Assembly: GCF_003633775.1 (NCBI RefSeq)
Contig: NZ_RBIN01000002.1
Location: 62,001 to 126,000, forward strand
Length of the DNA: 64,000 nucleotides
From: Kushneria sinocarnis
GTDB taxonomy: Bacteria > Pseudomonadota > Gammaproteobacteria > Pseudomonadales > Halomonadaceae
Reading direction: 5' to 3'
The notes under the pieces were generated by a model. The model saw only the letters and a list, made by a program, of their open reading frames with translations. It made no database searches and was not told where the DNA came from. Of the stretch, positions 45,842 to 55,000 are shown one piece after another. The position numbers were made by a program, and so were the translations under genes. Every line of letters starts with the position of its first letter. Position 1 is the stretch's first letter.

Positions 45842-45935
45842 CTCCTGTCATGCCGGAAACCGGCCCGGCCTGTTCGGTGCCCCGACTGCCGCACGGGCAG
45901 TCGGAGGACACTCGGATGATCGGAAGGATGCGGAC

Positions 45936-47858
45936 CTATTGCGACTTGCGTACGCGCAGGTACCACTCCGACAGCAGCCGCACCTGTTTCTCGGTATAGC
46001 CGCGGGCCACCATGCGGTCGACAAAGTCCTCGTGCTTGCGACGATCCGCCTCCGAGGCCTTGGCATTGAACGAGATGACCGGCAGCAGCTCCTCGGTATT
46101 GGCAAACATCTTGTGCTCGATGACCCCCTTGAGCTTTTCGTAGGACTGCCAGCCGGGGTTTTTGCCATTGTTCTGCGCCCGGGCCCGCAGCACGAAATTG
46201 ACCACCTCGTGGCGGAAATCCTTGGGATTGGAAATCCCCGCCGGTTTTTCGATCTTCTCCAGCTCCTCGTTGAGGGCCTGCCGATCGAACATCTCGCCGG
46301 TTTCGGGATCGCGATACTCCTGATCCTGGATCCAGAAATCGGCATAGGTCACGTAGCGGTCGAAGATGTTTTGACCATATTCGGAATAGGATTCCAGATA
46401 GGCGGTCTGAATTTCCTTGCCGATGAAATCGACATAGCGCGGCGCGAGGAACTCCTTGATGAAGCGCAGGTAGCGTTCATGAGTTTCCTTCGGCAGCTGT
46501 TCCTGTTCGAGCCGCTGCTCCAGCACATAGAGCAGGTGCACCGGGTTGGCCGCCACTTCGGTGGCATCGAAATTGAACACCCTGGAGAGGATCTTGAAGG
46601 CGAAGCGCGTGGAGAGCCCGTCCATGCCCTCGTCGACCCCGGCGGAATCGCGATACTCCTGAATCGACTTGGCGCGTGGATCGGTGTCCTTGAGGTTCTG
46701 GCCGTCATAGACCCGCATCTTCGAATAGATGCTCGAATTCTCCGGCTCCTTGAGGCGCGAGAGCACCGAGAACTGGGCCAGCATGCGCAGCGTATCCGGC
46801 GCACAGGGGGCTTCCGAGAGCGAGGAGTGCTCGAGCAGCTTCTCGTAGATCTTCATCTCCTCGGAGACACGCAGCGAGTACGGTACCTTGACGATATAGA
46901 CGCGATCGAGAAAGGCCTCGTTGTTGCGATTGTTGCGAAACTGCTGCCATTCGGACTCGTTGGAGTGCGCCAGGATCACTCCGTCGAAGGGAATGGCGCC
47001 CATGCCCTCGGTCGGGTTGTAATTGCCCTCCTGGGTCGCCGTCAGCAGCGGGTGGAGCACCTTGATCGGGGCCTTGAACATCTCGATGAATTCCATCAGC
47101 CCCTGGTTGGCACGACACAGCCCGCCGGAGAAGCTGTAGGCATCGGGATCATCCTGAGAGTAGAGCTCGAGCTTGCGGATATCGACCTTGCCGACCAGCG
47201 CCGAGATGTCCTGGTTGTTCTCGTCGCCCGGCTCGGTCTTGGCAACCGCCACCTGATGCAGCCGCGACGGATAGAGCTTGACCACCCGGAAGCGTGAAAT
47301 GTCGCCGCCATACTCCCTGAGCCGCTTGGCCGCCCAGGGTGACATCACGCCACGCAGGTAGCGACCCGGGATGCCGTACTCACGCTCGAGCACTTCGCCA
47401 TCCTCTTCGGATGAGAACAGGCCCAGCGGTGACTCGAATACCGGCGAGTCCTTGATGGCATAGAAGGGCACCAGCTCCATCAGCGCCTTGAGGCGTTCCG
47501 CCAGCGAGGACTTGCCACCACCGACGGGCCCCAGCAGATAGAGGATCTGCTTGCGCTCCTCGAGCCCCTGAGCGGCGTGACGGAAGTAGGCGACGATCTG
47601 TTCGATCGCTTCCTCCATGCCGTGGAACTCCTCGAAGGCCGGATAGCGTCTGATCAGCTTGTTGGAAAAGATGCGCGAAAGGCGGGGGTCGCGGGAGGTA
47701 TCCACGACTTCGGGCTCGCCGATGGCCTGCAGCAGCCGTTCGGCGGAGCTGGCATAGGCGGAAGGGTCGTCACGGCAGAGTTCGAGATACTCCTCGAGGG
47801 TCATTTCCTCCTGGCGTGTACGCTCGAAACGCTGCTGGACATGATCGAAGATGCTCAT
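45936..47858 (-). CDS. yeaG: PrkA-type serine protein kinase YeaG
   Basis: 640 residues. N-terminal AAA+-like domain with Walker A GPVGGGKSSLAERLK, central ILAHSNESEWQQFRNNRNN, and a C-terminal kinase-like region (GIEHKMF and neighbours). E. coli YeaG is a kinase that helps survival during nitrogen starvation and is induced with yeaH via NtrC/RpoS. ATG 47858 has GGAG upstream. I searched the 261-base upstream region for a sigma-54 site and did not find one; an imperfect inverted repeat of GATAT/ATATC lies near 48015. Confidence 0.94.
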   Translation of the reverse strand: MSIFDHVQQRFERTRQEEMTLEEYLELCRDDPSAYASSAERLLQAIGEPEVVDTSRDPRLSRIFSNKLIRRYPAFEEFHGMEEAIEQIVAYFRHAAQGLEERKQILYLLGPVGGGKSSLAERLKALMELVPFYAIKDSPVFESPLGLFSSEEDGEVLEREYGIPGRYLRGVMSPWAAKRLREYGGDISRFRVVKLYPSRLHQVAVAKTEPGDENNQDISALVGKVDIRKLELYSQDDPDAYSFSGGLCRANQGLMEFIEMFKAPIKVLHPLLTATQEGNYNPTEGMGAIPFDGVILAHSNESEWQQFRNNRNNEAFLDRVYIVKVPYSLRVSEEMKIYEKLLEHSSLSEAPCAPDTLRMLAQFSVLSRLKEPENSSIYSKMRVYDGQNLKDTDPRAKSIQEYRDSAGVDEGMDGLSTRFAFKILSRVFNFDATEVAANPVHLLYVLEQRLEQEQLPKETHERYLRFIKEFLAPRYVDFIGKEIQTAYLESYSEYGQNIFDRYVTYADFWIQDQEYRDPETGEMFDRQALNEELEKIEKPAGISNPKDFRHEVVNFVLRARAQNNGKNPGWQSYEKLKGVIEHKMFANTEELLPVISFNAKASEADRRKHEDFVDRMVARGYTEKQVRLLSEWYLRVRKSQ

Positions 47859-48119
47859 GGACGTCTCCTTGCGAGCTGACCGCCCGGCACCTCACCCTTG
47901 CGGCGCCGGGGGCCCGGGTCTGGGTTATTCGATAAAACACTCCTGCGTTCTTTTCACATCTGCTCCCTGTCATGGCCTGCCACGAAAAAATCGCAGGATG
48001 GGTCACCGGATATCGCAATATCGTCTCTGCTGCCGCGCCAGGCGCCACAACAGGCTGAATTCAGTGGAAGGATGAGGCCTGACCAGTCGTTCGCTGCTGC
48101 CCTCTCATCAGCCATACCA

Positions 48120-49223
48120 TCATCGGCCGGAGGATGCCAGCGCCGCGATGATGTCATCGCGCAGCGCATCGATCAGTTCCGGTGAGGTATTCCAGCTGCA
48201 CACGAAACGCACGCCGCCTTCGCCAATGAAGGTATAAAAGGTCCAGCCGCGCTCGCGCAGGGTCTGCTGAACCCGGCTCGGCAGCTCCAGAAACAGGCTG
48301 TTGGCCTGTACCGGAAACATCAGTTCAACACCCTCGACATCCTTCAGACCTTCGGCGAGCCGGGAAGCCATGGCATTGGCATGCCGGGCATTGTCCAGCC
48401 AGGCTCCGCTATCAAGCAGCCCCAGCCAGGGTGCGGAAATGAAGCGCATCTTGGAGGCCAGCTGACCGGCCTGCTTGCAGCGATACTCGAAGTCCTCGGC
48501 CATCCGCCGATCGAAGAAGATCACCGCCTCGCCGAAGGCCAGACCGTTCTTGGTGCCGGAGAAGCAGAGCACATCAACCCCGCTGCGCCAGCTCAGTTCG
48601 GCGGGCGAACACTCCAGTGCCGCGCAGGCATTGGCAAACCGGGCGCCATCCATGTGGATCTTCAGCTCGTAGCGATCGGCCACTTCCCGGATGGCACGCA
48701 GCTCATCAAGGCTGTAGAGGGTACCGACCTCGGTCGCCTGGGTGAGCGAGACCACCTTCGGTCGGGGGTAGTGGATATCGCCCCGCCGGGTCACGGTCGT
48801 CGCGATTCCCGACGGGGTGATGCGCCCGTTGTCACCGCCGACATTGAGCAGCTTGGAACCGTTGGAAAAGAATTCCGGACCGCCACACTCATCGGTCTCG
48901 ATATGCGCCAGCTGATGACAGATCACGCTGTGGTAGGACTGGCACATCGAGGCCAGCGCCAGCGAATTGGCTGCCGTACCGTTGAAGACGAAAAAGACTT
49001 CGCAATCGGTTTCGAACAGTTCCCTGAAACGGTCACTGGCCAGCTGCGTCCAGCGATCGTTGCCGTAGGCCAGATCATCGGAGGCATTGGCTTCCAGCAA
49101 TGTTTCCATCGCTTCCGGACAGATACCGGAGGTATTGTCACTGGCCAGAAAGCGCGGCTGACTCTCCGCCATGACGCGCTCTCCGGCAGCCAGGAGATCA
49201 TCCTGGGCGATTGTTTTCGACAT
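48120..49223 (-). CDS. ltaE: Low-specificity L-threonine aldolase
   Basis: 367-residue PLP enzyme that cleaves threonine or allo-threonine to glycine and acetaldehyde. Seen: FLASDNTSGICPEAM, YGNDRWTQ, HMDGARFANACAAL, and the PLP lysine in CFSGTKNGLAFGEAV. I prefer ATG 49223, which has a GGAAGCGG-type site; ATG 49247 has none and would lie inside a 20-bp palindrome. No gcv or glyA genes are adjacent. Confidence 0.92.
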   Translation of the reverse strand: MSKTIAQDDLLAAGERVMAESQPRFLASDNTSGICPEAMETLLEANASDDLAYGNDRWTQLASDRFRELFETDCEVFFVFNGTAANSLALASMCQSYHSVICHQLAHIETDECGGPEFFSNGSKLLNVGGDNGRITPSGIATTVTRRGDIHYPRPKVVSLTQATEVGTLYSLDELRAIREVADRYELKIHMDGARFANACAALECSPAELSWRSGVDVLCFSGTKNGLAFGEAVIFFDRRMAEDFEYRCKQAGQLASKMRFISAPWLGLLDSGAWLDNARHANAMASRLAEGLKDVEGVELMFPVQANSLFLELPSRVQQTLRERGWTFYTFIGEGGVRFVCSWNTSPELIDALRDDIIAALASSGR

Positions 49224-49245
49224 GTTACCGCTTCCGCCTGTAGTC

Positions 49246-49265
49246 ATGCTGTGTATTTACAGCAT
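49246..49265. promoter_or_regulatory. 20-bp palindrome in the ltaE promoter region
   Basis: ATGCTGT, six bases, ACAGCAT: a perfect 7-bp inverted repeat starting 23 bases upstream of the ltaE start codon. Its position and A/T-rich centre suggest an operator. It is not a LexA box because the CTG-CAG spacing is 8, not 10. Confidence 0.45.
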
Positions 49266-49442
49266 TACGGCGGTTGGCATCAGGACGCAAGTCCCCCGGG
49301 CGCATTTCCTGGTTCGATACGACGCGCGGGACTGCTGCCCCCTCGTGCCTCCCTGGCCTGCCAGGCCCGTCATGCGTGCGCTACAGCCAAGCGCCAGCCG
49401 AGGCCTGCCTCTTCGCGAAAGCATTCGGTGGGACAAGGGAAC

Positions 49443-49484
49443 TGCAAAGAAAAGGCCCCGTGATCCGGTGGGATCACGGGGCCT
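49443..49484 (-). terminator. Intrinsic terminator of the tRNA-Asp/Val operon
   Basis: 14-bp perfect stem (49453-49466 with 49471-49484), four-base loop, followed on the minus strand by TTTTCTTT. The best terminator in the window. Together with the palindrome at 49246 it is all I see in the gap 49224-49528. Confidence 0.88.
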
Positions 49485-49528
49485 GATGTCTCGGGCCGTT
49501 ATCGGCCGATGGCTGCGGAGTCTGAAAG

Positions 49529-49605
49529 TGGCGGACCGGACGGGACTCGAACCCGCGACCTCCGGCGTGACAGGCCGGCATTCTAACCAGCTGAACTACC
49601 GGTCC
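49529..49605 (-). tRNA. tRNA-Asp(GTC), copy 3 of the operon
   Basis: 77 bases with CCA. Acceptor GGACCGG/CCGGTCC, anticodon loop CTGTCAC, T arm GGTTCGAGTCC. Last tRNA of the operon. Confidence 0.97.
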
Positions 49606-49641
49606 GCATCATTACCGAGCGGGCTGTTTCCCTTTCGATAA

Positions 49642-49718
49642 TGGTGGGTGGTACAGGACTCGAACCTGTGACCCCCAGCATGTGAGGCTGGTGCTCTAAC
49701 CGGCTGAGCTAACCACCC
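49642..49718 (-). tRNA. tRNA-Val(CAC)
   Basis: 77 bases with CCA. Acceptor GGGTGGT/ACCACCC, anticodon loop CTCACAT reading CAC. The CAC-anticodon valine tRNA is less common than TAC and GAC in bacteria. Confidence 0.95.
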
Positions 49719-49747
49719 CCGCAGTCATGTAATTACCGATATCGACG

Positions 49748-49824
49748 TGGCGGACCGGACGGGACTCGAACCCGCGACCTCCGGCGTGACAGGCCGGCAT
49801 TCTAACCAGCTGAACTACCGGTCC
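49748..49824 (-). tRNA. tRNA-Asp(GTC), copy 2 of the operon
   Basis: 77 bases with CCA, identical in sequence to the copy at 49529-49605. Confidence 0.97.
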
Positions 49825-49855
49825 CCGATCGATAACGGACGAAAGACTCTCGTAA

Positions 49856-49932
49856 TGGCGGACCGGACGGGACTCGAACCCGCGACCTCCGGCGTGACAG
49901 GCCGGCATTCTAACCAACTGAACTACCGGTCC
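49856..49932 (-). tRNA. tRNA-Asp(GTC), copy 1 of the operon
   Basis: 77 bases with CCA. One D-loop base differs from the other two copies (CAGTTGG instead of CAGCTGG). Confidence 0.97.
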
Positions 49933-49957
49933 GCTGACGACAGCACTTTCTACGTGA

Positions 49958-50033
49958 TGGTGGGTGGTACAGGGATCGAACCTGTGACCCCCGGCTTGTA
50001 AGGCCGGTGCTCTGCCAGCTGAGCTAACCACCC
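49958..50033 (-). tRNA. tRNA-Val(TAC)
   Basis: 76 bases with CCA. Acceptor GGGTGGT/ACCACCC, anticodon loop CTTACAA reading TAC. First tRNA of the operon. Confidence 0.97.
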
Positions 50034-50051
50034 TCGGTCACGTGGCGCTGC

Positions 50052-50079
50052 ATTCTACCGACCACAGCACCAAAGTCAA
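50052..50079 (-). promoter_or_regulatory. Promoter of the tRNA-Asp/Val operon
   Basis: Minus strand: -35 TTGACT (50074-50079), 16-base spacer, -10 TAGAAT (50052-50057), then a G/C-rich discriminator. It overlaps the last bases of the hydrolase gene. Confidence 0.7.
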
Positions 50080-50822
50080 TCCCTGCCAGCAACTTGCCCC
50101 TGACAGGGCCGGGCAGCCTCTTCCATGACCCGAGCCGCCGCCGCTGCAGCCTGCACTACCAGTCCGGACTGACTCATGTCATGGCCGCGTGGTGTACGCC
50201 AGTCGTGGTCACCCTGCTCCAGCCAGTGCAGGCTGACATTCCCCGGCAGCCGGTAGCCGGCCACCTCTTCCCGGCTGCCGAGCGGATCGCGGCTGCCCTG
50301 AAAGACATGGGTGGCACATTGAAGCCGTGGCCAGTGGTCGAGACGCAACTGTTGTGGCTTGCGCCGGGGATGAAAGGGATAGGCGAACAGGAGCAGTCCC
50401 GGGCATGCCTGTTCGACGGCCAGCAGCGATGCCACCCGGCCACCCATCGAGCGACCGCCCCACCAGGTACCGGCAGGCATCAGCGCGGTCCAGGCGGCAA
50501 ACGGAGTCACCAGACGATCGATACGGGGCGGCGGATGAGGCTTGCCGACTGCCCTTGCTCGGGCGCGATAGGCAAACTCGATGGCGATGCACTGAATGCC
50601 CTCTGCAGCCAGTGCATCCGCAAGCGCACTTACCAGCGCATGCTCGGGGCCGGCCCCGGCGCCATGAGCGAGCAGCAGCCGACCACAGCGGGCCACTCCA
50701 CTGACCCGGACACGGCCATGGTCCTCGACATCGAACCAGTCAATGCCGGCCCGGCCGGTCACGAGATAGTCGCCGAACGCGTCTGCAGAGATCGGGAGCG
50801 CCCCGGTCTGCTCAGGAGGCAT
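50076..50822 (-). CDS. Alpha/beta-fold hydrolase (KANL3/Tex30-like)
   Basis: 248 residues. Nucleophile elbow GGRSMGGR with the candidate catalytic serine, [13 protein letters not shown] as oxyanion region, the acid in FQGSRDPLG and the histidine in LEQGDHDW give a complete triad. Small dienelactone-hydrolase-like family found across proteobacteria; substrate unknown. The start lies 11 bases inside the end of ttcA, so both are likely cotranscribed; the pairing does not reveal a shared function. Confidence 0.82.
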   Translation of the reverse strand: MPPEQTGALPISADAFGDYLVTGRAGIDWFDVEDHGRVRVSGVARCGRLLLAHGAGAGPEHALVSALADALAAEGIQCIAIEFAYRARARAVGKPHPPPRIDRLVTPFAAWTALMPAGTWWGGRSMGGRVASLLAVEQACPGLLLFAYPFHPRRKPQQLRLDHWPRLQCATHVFQGSRDPLGSREEVAGYRLPGNVSLHWLEQGDHDWRTPRGHDMSQSGLVVQAAAAAARVMEEAARPCQGQVAGRD

Positions 50823-51693
50823 CGGGGTCCGTCAGGTCGACCGCATCGATACGGCCGCGATTGAGCGCTTCACGCTGCGCCTCGAGCCCCTCGAAATCGA
50901 ACAGCTCACGATCGGCCAGCTGCGAGGGCGCGACATTGGTGATCGCCTTGAACATGGTTTCGATCCGCCCCGGATGCTTGCGGTCCCACTCCCCCAGCAT
51001 CTCCTTGACCACCTGACGCTGCAGGTTTTCCTGGCTGCCGCAGAGATTGCAGGGAATGATGGGGAACGCCATCGCCTCGGCGAAATCGGCGATGTCCTGC
51101 TCGCTGCAGTAGGCCAACGGCCGGATCACGATGTTGCGATTGTCATTGGACAGCAGCTTGGGTGGCATGGACTTCAGCGTACCGCCGAAGAACATGTTGA
51201 GAAACAGGGTCTCGAGCATGTCGTCGCGATGATGGCCCAATGCGATCTTGGTCGCCCCGATCTCCTCGGCAAAACCGTAGAGGGTACCGCGGCGCAGGCG
51301 CGAACAGAGCCCGCAGTAGGTCTTGCCCTCGGGGACCTTCTCCTTGACGATCGAGTAGGTATCGCGCTCGATGATGTAATATTCGATGCCGGCAGCATCC
51401 AGGTACTCGGGCAGTACGTGCTCGGGAAAGCCCGGCTGCTTCTGGTCCATGTTGACGGCCACCAGTTCGAACTCGACCGGCGCATTGCGCTGCAGATTGC
51501 GCAGGATTTCCAGCATGGTGTAGGAGTCCTTGCCACCGGAGAGGCAGACCATGACCCGATCACCGTCATGGATCATGCCGTAATCGGTGATGGCATTGCC
51601 TACCAGGCGACGCAGCCGTTTCTGCAGCTTGTCGAATTCGCGCTTGCTCCTGCCCTGCTCGGCGGCAGTGCGTTGCGGGGTCAGCTCTTGCAT
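50812..51693 (-). CDS. ttcA: tRNA 2-thiocytidine(32) synthetase TtcA
   Basis: 293 residues. PP-loop [12 protein letters not shown] binds ATP; two CxxC pairs (CGLC in [11 protein letters not shown] and CNLC in IPCNLCGSQ) with the Fe-S cluster role known for Ttc[20 protein letters not shown] is also diagnostic. It thiolates C32 of certain tRNAs. Divergent from the large kinase gene across 327 bases. Confidence 0.95.
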   Translation of the reverse strand: MQELTPQRTAAEQGRSKREFDKLQKRLRRLVGNAITDYGMIHDGDRVMVCLSGGKDSYTMLEILRNLQRNAPVEFELVAVNMDQKQPGFPEHVLPEYLDAAGIEYYIIERDTYSIVKEKVPEGKTYCGLCSRLRRGTLYGFAEEIGATKIALGHHRDDMLETLFLNMFFGGTLKSMPPKLLSNDNRNIVIRPLAYCSEQDIADFAEAMAFPIIPCNLCGSQENLQRQVVKEMLGEWDRKHPGRIETMFKAITNVAPSQLADRELFDFEGLEAQREALNRGRIDAVDLTDPDAS

Positions 51694-52020
51694 GGTGTCG
51701 GTCTGATATGGGCTGCAAAAAGGACGGCAATTCTATCATCGCCCGCCCGACGGGTGCGACAGGCAACGCAGCCCGGCACGGCAGAAGCGCCGCGGCCCGA
51801 AGCGCGGCCCCCCGTGACGGACTGAAGGTGGCATCCGGCGCTCCATCCCCCACTTTCCCGGCAACCGGCAACCGGCAACCGGTAACCGGCCTATGATAGG
51901 CCGGCCGTGATGTGATACTTATCGCAACGTTTCCTTGCCCGGTAGGCAGCGGCAGACCACACCCGCGAACGCACCGGAGTGCAATCGATTACAATGGAGC
52001 CGGGTTACGGGGAGAGCATC
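51694..52020. other. Divergent intergenic region ttcA / sensor kinase (327 bases)
   Basis: Contains the heptamer repeat and hairpin listed next, and a GGGGAG ribosome site for the kinase just before 52021. On the ttcA side a TAGAAT-like -10 is present without a matching -35. I see no gene. Confidence 0.6.
51858..51904. repeat. Heptamer tandem repeat joined to a hairpin
   Basis: Four tandem copies of CCGGCAA (the fourth is CCGGTAA) at 51858-51885, running directly into CCGGCCTA-TGA-TAGGCCGG (51886-51904), a perfect 8-bp hairpin. It sits between divergent promoters and could bind a regulator or vary in copy number. Confidence 0.7.
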
Positions 52021-55000
52021 ATGTTTCAGGGCTGGCTGCTGGTAGCGATATCGATCGGGTACATCGCTGCCCTGTTTCTCATCGCCTGGTGGGGGGATCG
52101 GCGTGCTCGCCTGCGTGGTCCCGTCCAGCGACGACCGATGGTCTACAGTCTGGCACTGGCGGTCTACTGCACCTCCTGGACCTTCTATGGCAGCGTCGGC
52201 CAGGCGGCGGATGCCGGACTGCCCTATGCCAGCATCTTCATCGGCCCAGTGCTGGCCTTTTTGTTGTTCTGGCCGATTCTGGCCAAGATGATCCGGGTCG
52301 CCAAGCGCCAGAACGTCACCTCGATTGCCGACTTCATCGCCTCGCGCCACGGCAAGTCGCAGGCCCTGGCCGCCTTTACCAGTCTGGTCGCGCTGGTAGG
52401 CACCCTACCCTATGTCGCCCTGCAGCTGAAGGCGATGGCCGCCAGTGTCACCGTACTGACCGTCAACAACGATATGGTGCGCTCTCCCCTGCTCGGGGAT
52501 ACCGCCCTCTATGTCGCCATCCTGATGGCCCTGTTCGCCATCCTGTTCGGCACCCGGCATACCGATGCCACCGAGCATCACGAGGGGCTGATCCAGGCCA
52601 TCGCCTTCGAGTCGATCGTCAAGCTGGCCGCCTTTCTGATCCTGGGCATGGTCATCACCTGGGGGATGTTCAACGGCCTTGACGATCTCAGCCAGCGTGC
52701 CTGGGCCGCGCTCGATCTCGACCGGCAGTTCAACGAAACCACCTTCGGTCACGGCTTCTGGACCCAGACCCTGCTGGCGATGCTGGCGGTCTTCTGTGTG
52801 CCCCGCCAGTTTCATGTCACGGTACTGGAGAACACCCACGGCGATGACAGCGCCCGGGCACGCTGGCTGTTTCCCCTCTACATGCTGGCCTCCGGCTTCT
52901 TTGTCCTGCCCCTGACCAGCGCCGGCATCAGCCTGTTCGGCAACTCCGGCATCAGCCCCGATGAGTGGATCCTGCATCTGCCGATGGCCACCGGCAGCCA
53001 CTGGCTGACCCTGATCACCTTCGTTGGCGGCTTCGCGGCCGCCAGCGGCATGGTCATCATGGCCGGCGTCACCCTGGCGATCATGCTCTCCAACGAGCTG
53101 GTCATCCCGCTGCTGCTGCGGCTGAAGTGGTTCGACGCGCACCGCGGCGACTACGCCCAGTGGGTATTGCGTGCACGACGCCTGATCATGGTGTTGATCA
53201 TGGCGCTGGCCTATCTCTTCTATCGACTGGTCGCGGAGTCGAGCACGCTCGCCGCGCTGGGCTGGCTGTCACTGTCGGCGCTGGCACAGCTGGCCCCGGC
53301 GCTGATCGGCGGCCTGTACTGGAAGCGCGGCAACCGGCTGGGCGTCAGCGTGGGCATGACGCTGGGCTTTGCCATCTGGAGCTGGACGCTGCTGGTGCCG
53401 GCACTGGCGCGTGCAGGGCTGATGCCGGAGACACTGGTCACCGGTGGCCCCTTCGGTATCACCCTGCTCAGTCCGCTCAACCTGTTCGGCCTCTCCCTGG
53501 GCGGGCCGCTGACTCATGGCGTGCTGCTGTCGCTGGGCGCCAACCTGTTCTGCTACATCTTCATCTCCCAGCTCACCGAACAGCGCGTCGTGGAGCGCAT
53601 CCAGGCCTCGCTGTTCGTCGATAGCGTCGAAACCCGCCAGACTTCCATCAATCGCCCCTGGCGCGGTTCCACTTCGGTCGGCGATCTGCAGAACCTGTGC
53701 AAGCGCTTTCTCAGCGAAGAGCAGGTCGAACGCGCCTTCGAACGCTATGCCAGCCAGAACCAGCAGGCACTGACGCCCGGCTCGCCGGCCTCCATCGACC
53801 TCATCCAGTTCAGCGAGCGGCTGCTCTCCTCGGCGATCGGCGCCTCCTCGGCGCGCATCGTGGTGAACTCGGCGCTGTCCGGCCGGGACGTGGCCATTTC
53901 GGATGTGGTGTCGATCGTCGATGAAGCCTCCCAGGTGCTGGAGTTCAATCGCGCGCTGCTGCAGGCCACCATCGAGAATGTCGCCCAGGGCATCATGGTG
54001 GTGGATCACAACCTGCAGATGGTGGTCTGGAATCAGCGTTATCTCGAGCTTTTCGACTTTCCCGACAACCTGATCCGGGTCGGGGTGCCGATCGACCGCA
54101 TCTTCCGCTACAACGCCCACCAGGGCGAGTACGGGCCCGGTGACCCCGAGGAGCATGTCAATCTGCTGATCGACAACATCCGTACCGGTCAGCCCCACCA
54201 CTACCAGCGCTACCGTCAGGACGGCACGGTAATCGATGTCGAGGGCAACCCGATGCCCGGCGGCGGCTTTGTCTATACCTATCAGGACATCACCAGCCAG
54301 AAGCGCACCGAAGAGGCCCTGATCCGTTCGGAAAACAACATCCGCATCTATACCGACAACGTGCCGGCGCTGATCGCCTACTTTGATCGCGACTGCCACT
54401 ACCTCTTTACCAACCGCGCCTATGAATCGGTCATGGACATCGACCGGCTGGATGCCATCGGCAAGCGCGCCGAGGAGGTCATGAGCTCGGCCATGTGGCG
54501 CGAGCGGGCCCCCTGGATGCTGCGGGCACTGGCGGGCGAGCGGGTCTCGTGGGAACTGTCGATGGCCGACGGCGAAGGCGGCACCCGCTATCTGCTGGCC
54601 ACCTACACCCCGCATTTCCGGGAGGGCCAGCGGGTCCTCGGCTTCTTCGCCCTCTACCAGGACATTACCGAACGCCGGCTGGCCGAGATCGCCCTTCAGG
54701 AGACCAACGAGCACCTCGAGGAGCGCGTGCGGGAACGCACCCAGGCCCTCTCCAAGGTCAACGAGGCGCTGCGGCAGGAGAACCAAGTGCGCGCGGAAGC
54801 CGAAAGCGCCCTGCGCCAGGCCAAGCAGGTCGCGGAAACCGCCAACACCTCCAAGACCCGTTTTCTTGCCGCTGCCAGTCACGATCTGCTGCAGCCACTC
54901 AACGCGGCGCGGCTGTTCACCTCGGCGCTCTCCCAGCGGCTCGAGGAAACCGAACACGCCGGCACCCTCGAGCATATCGACAACTCGCTGCAGGCCGCCG

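Noticed and set aside
47859-48119. Sigma-54 promoter ahead of yeaG
   Set aside because: TGGCGCC- and TGGCAGG-like stretches exist, but none has GC at the required ten-base spacing.
49246-49265. Possible LexA (SOS) box
   Set aside because: The palindrome has CTG and CAG separated by 8 bases; LexA requires 10.
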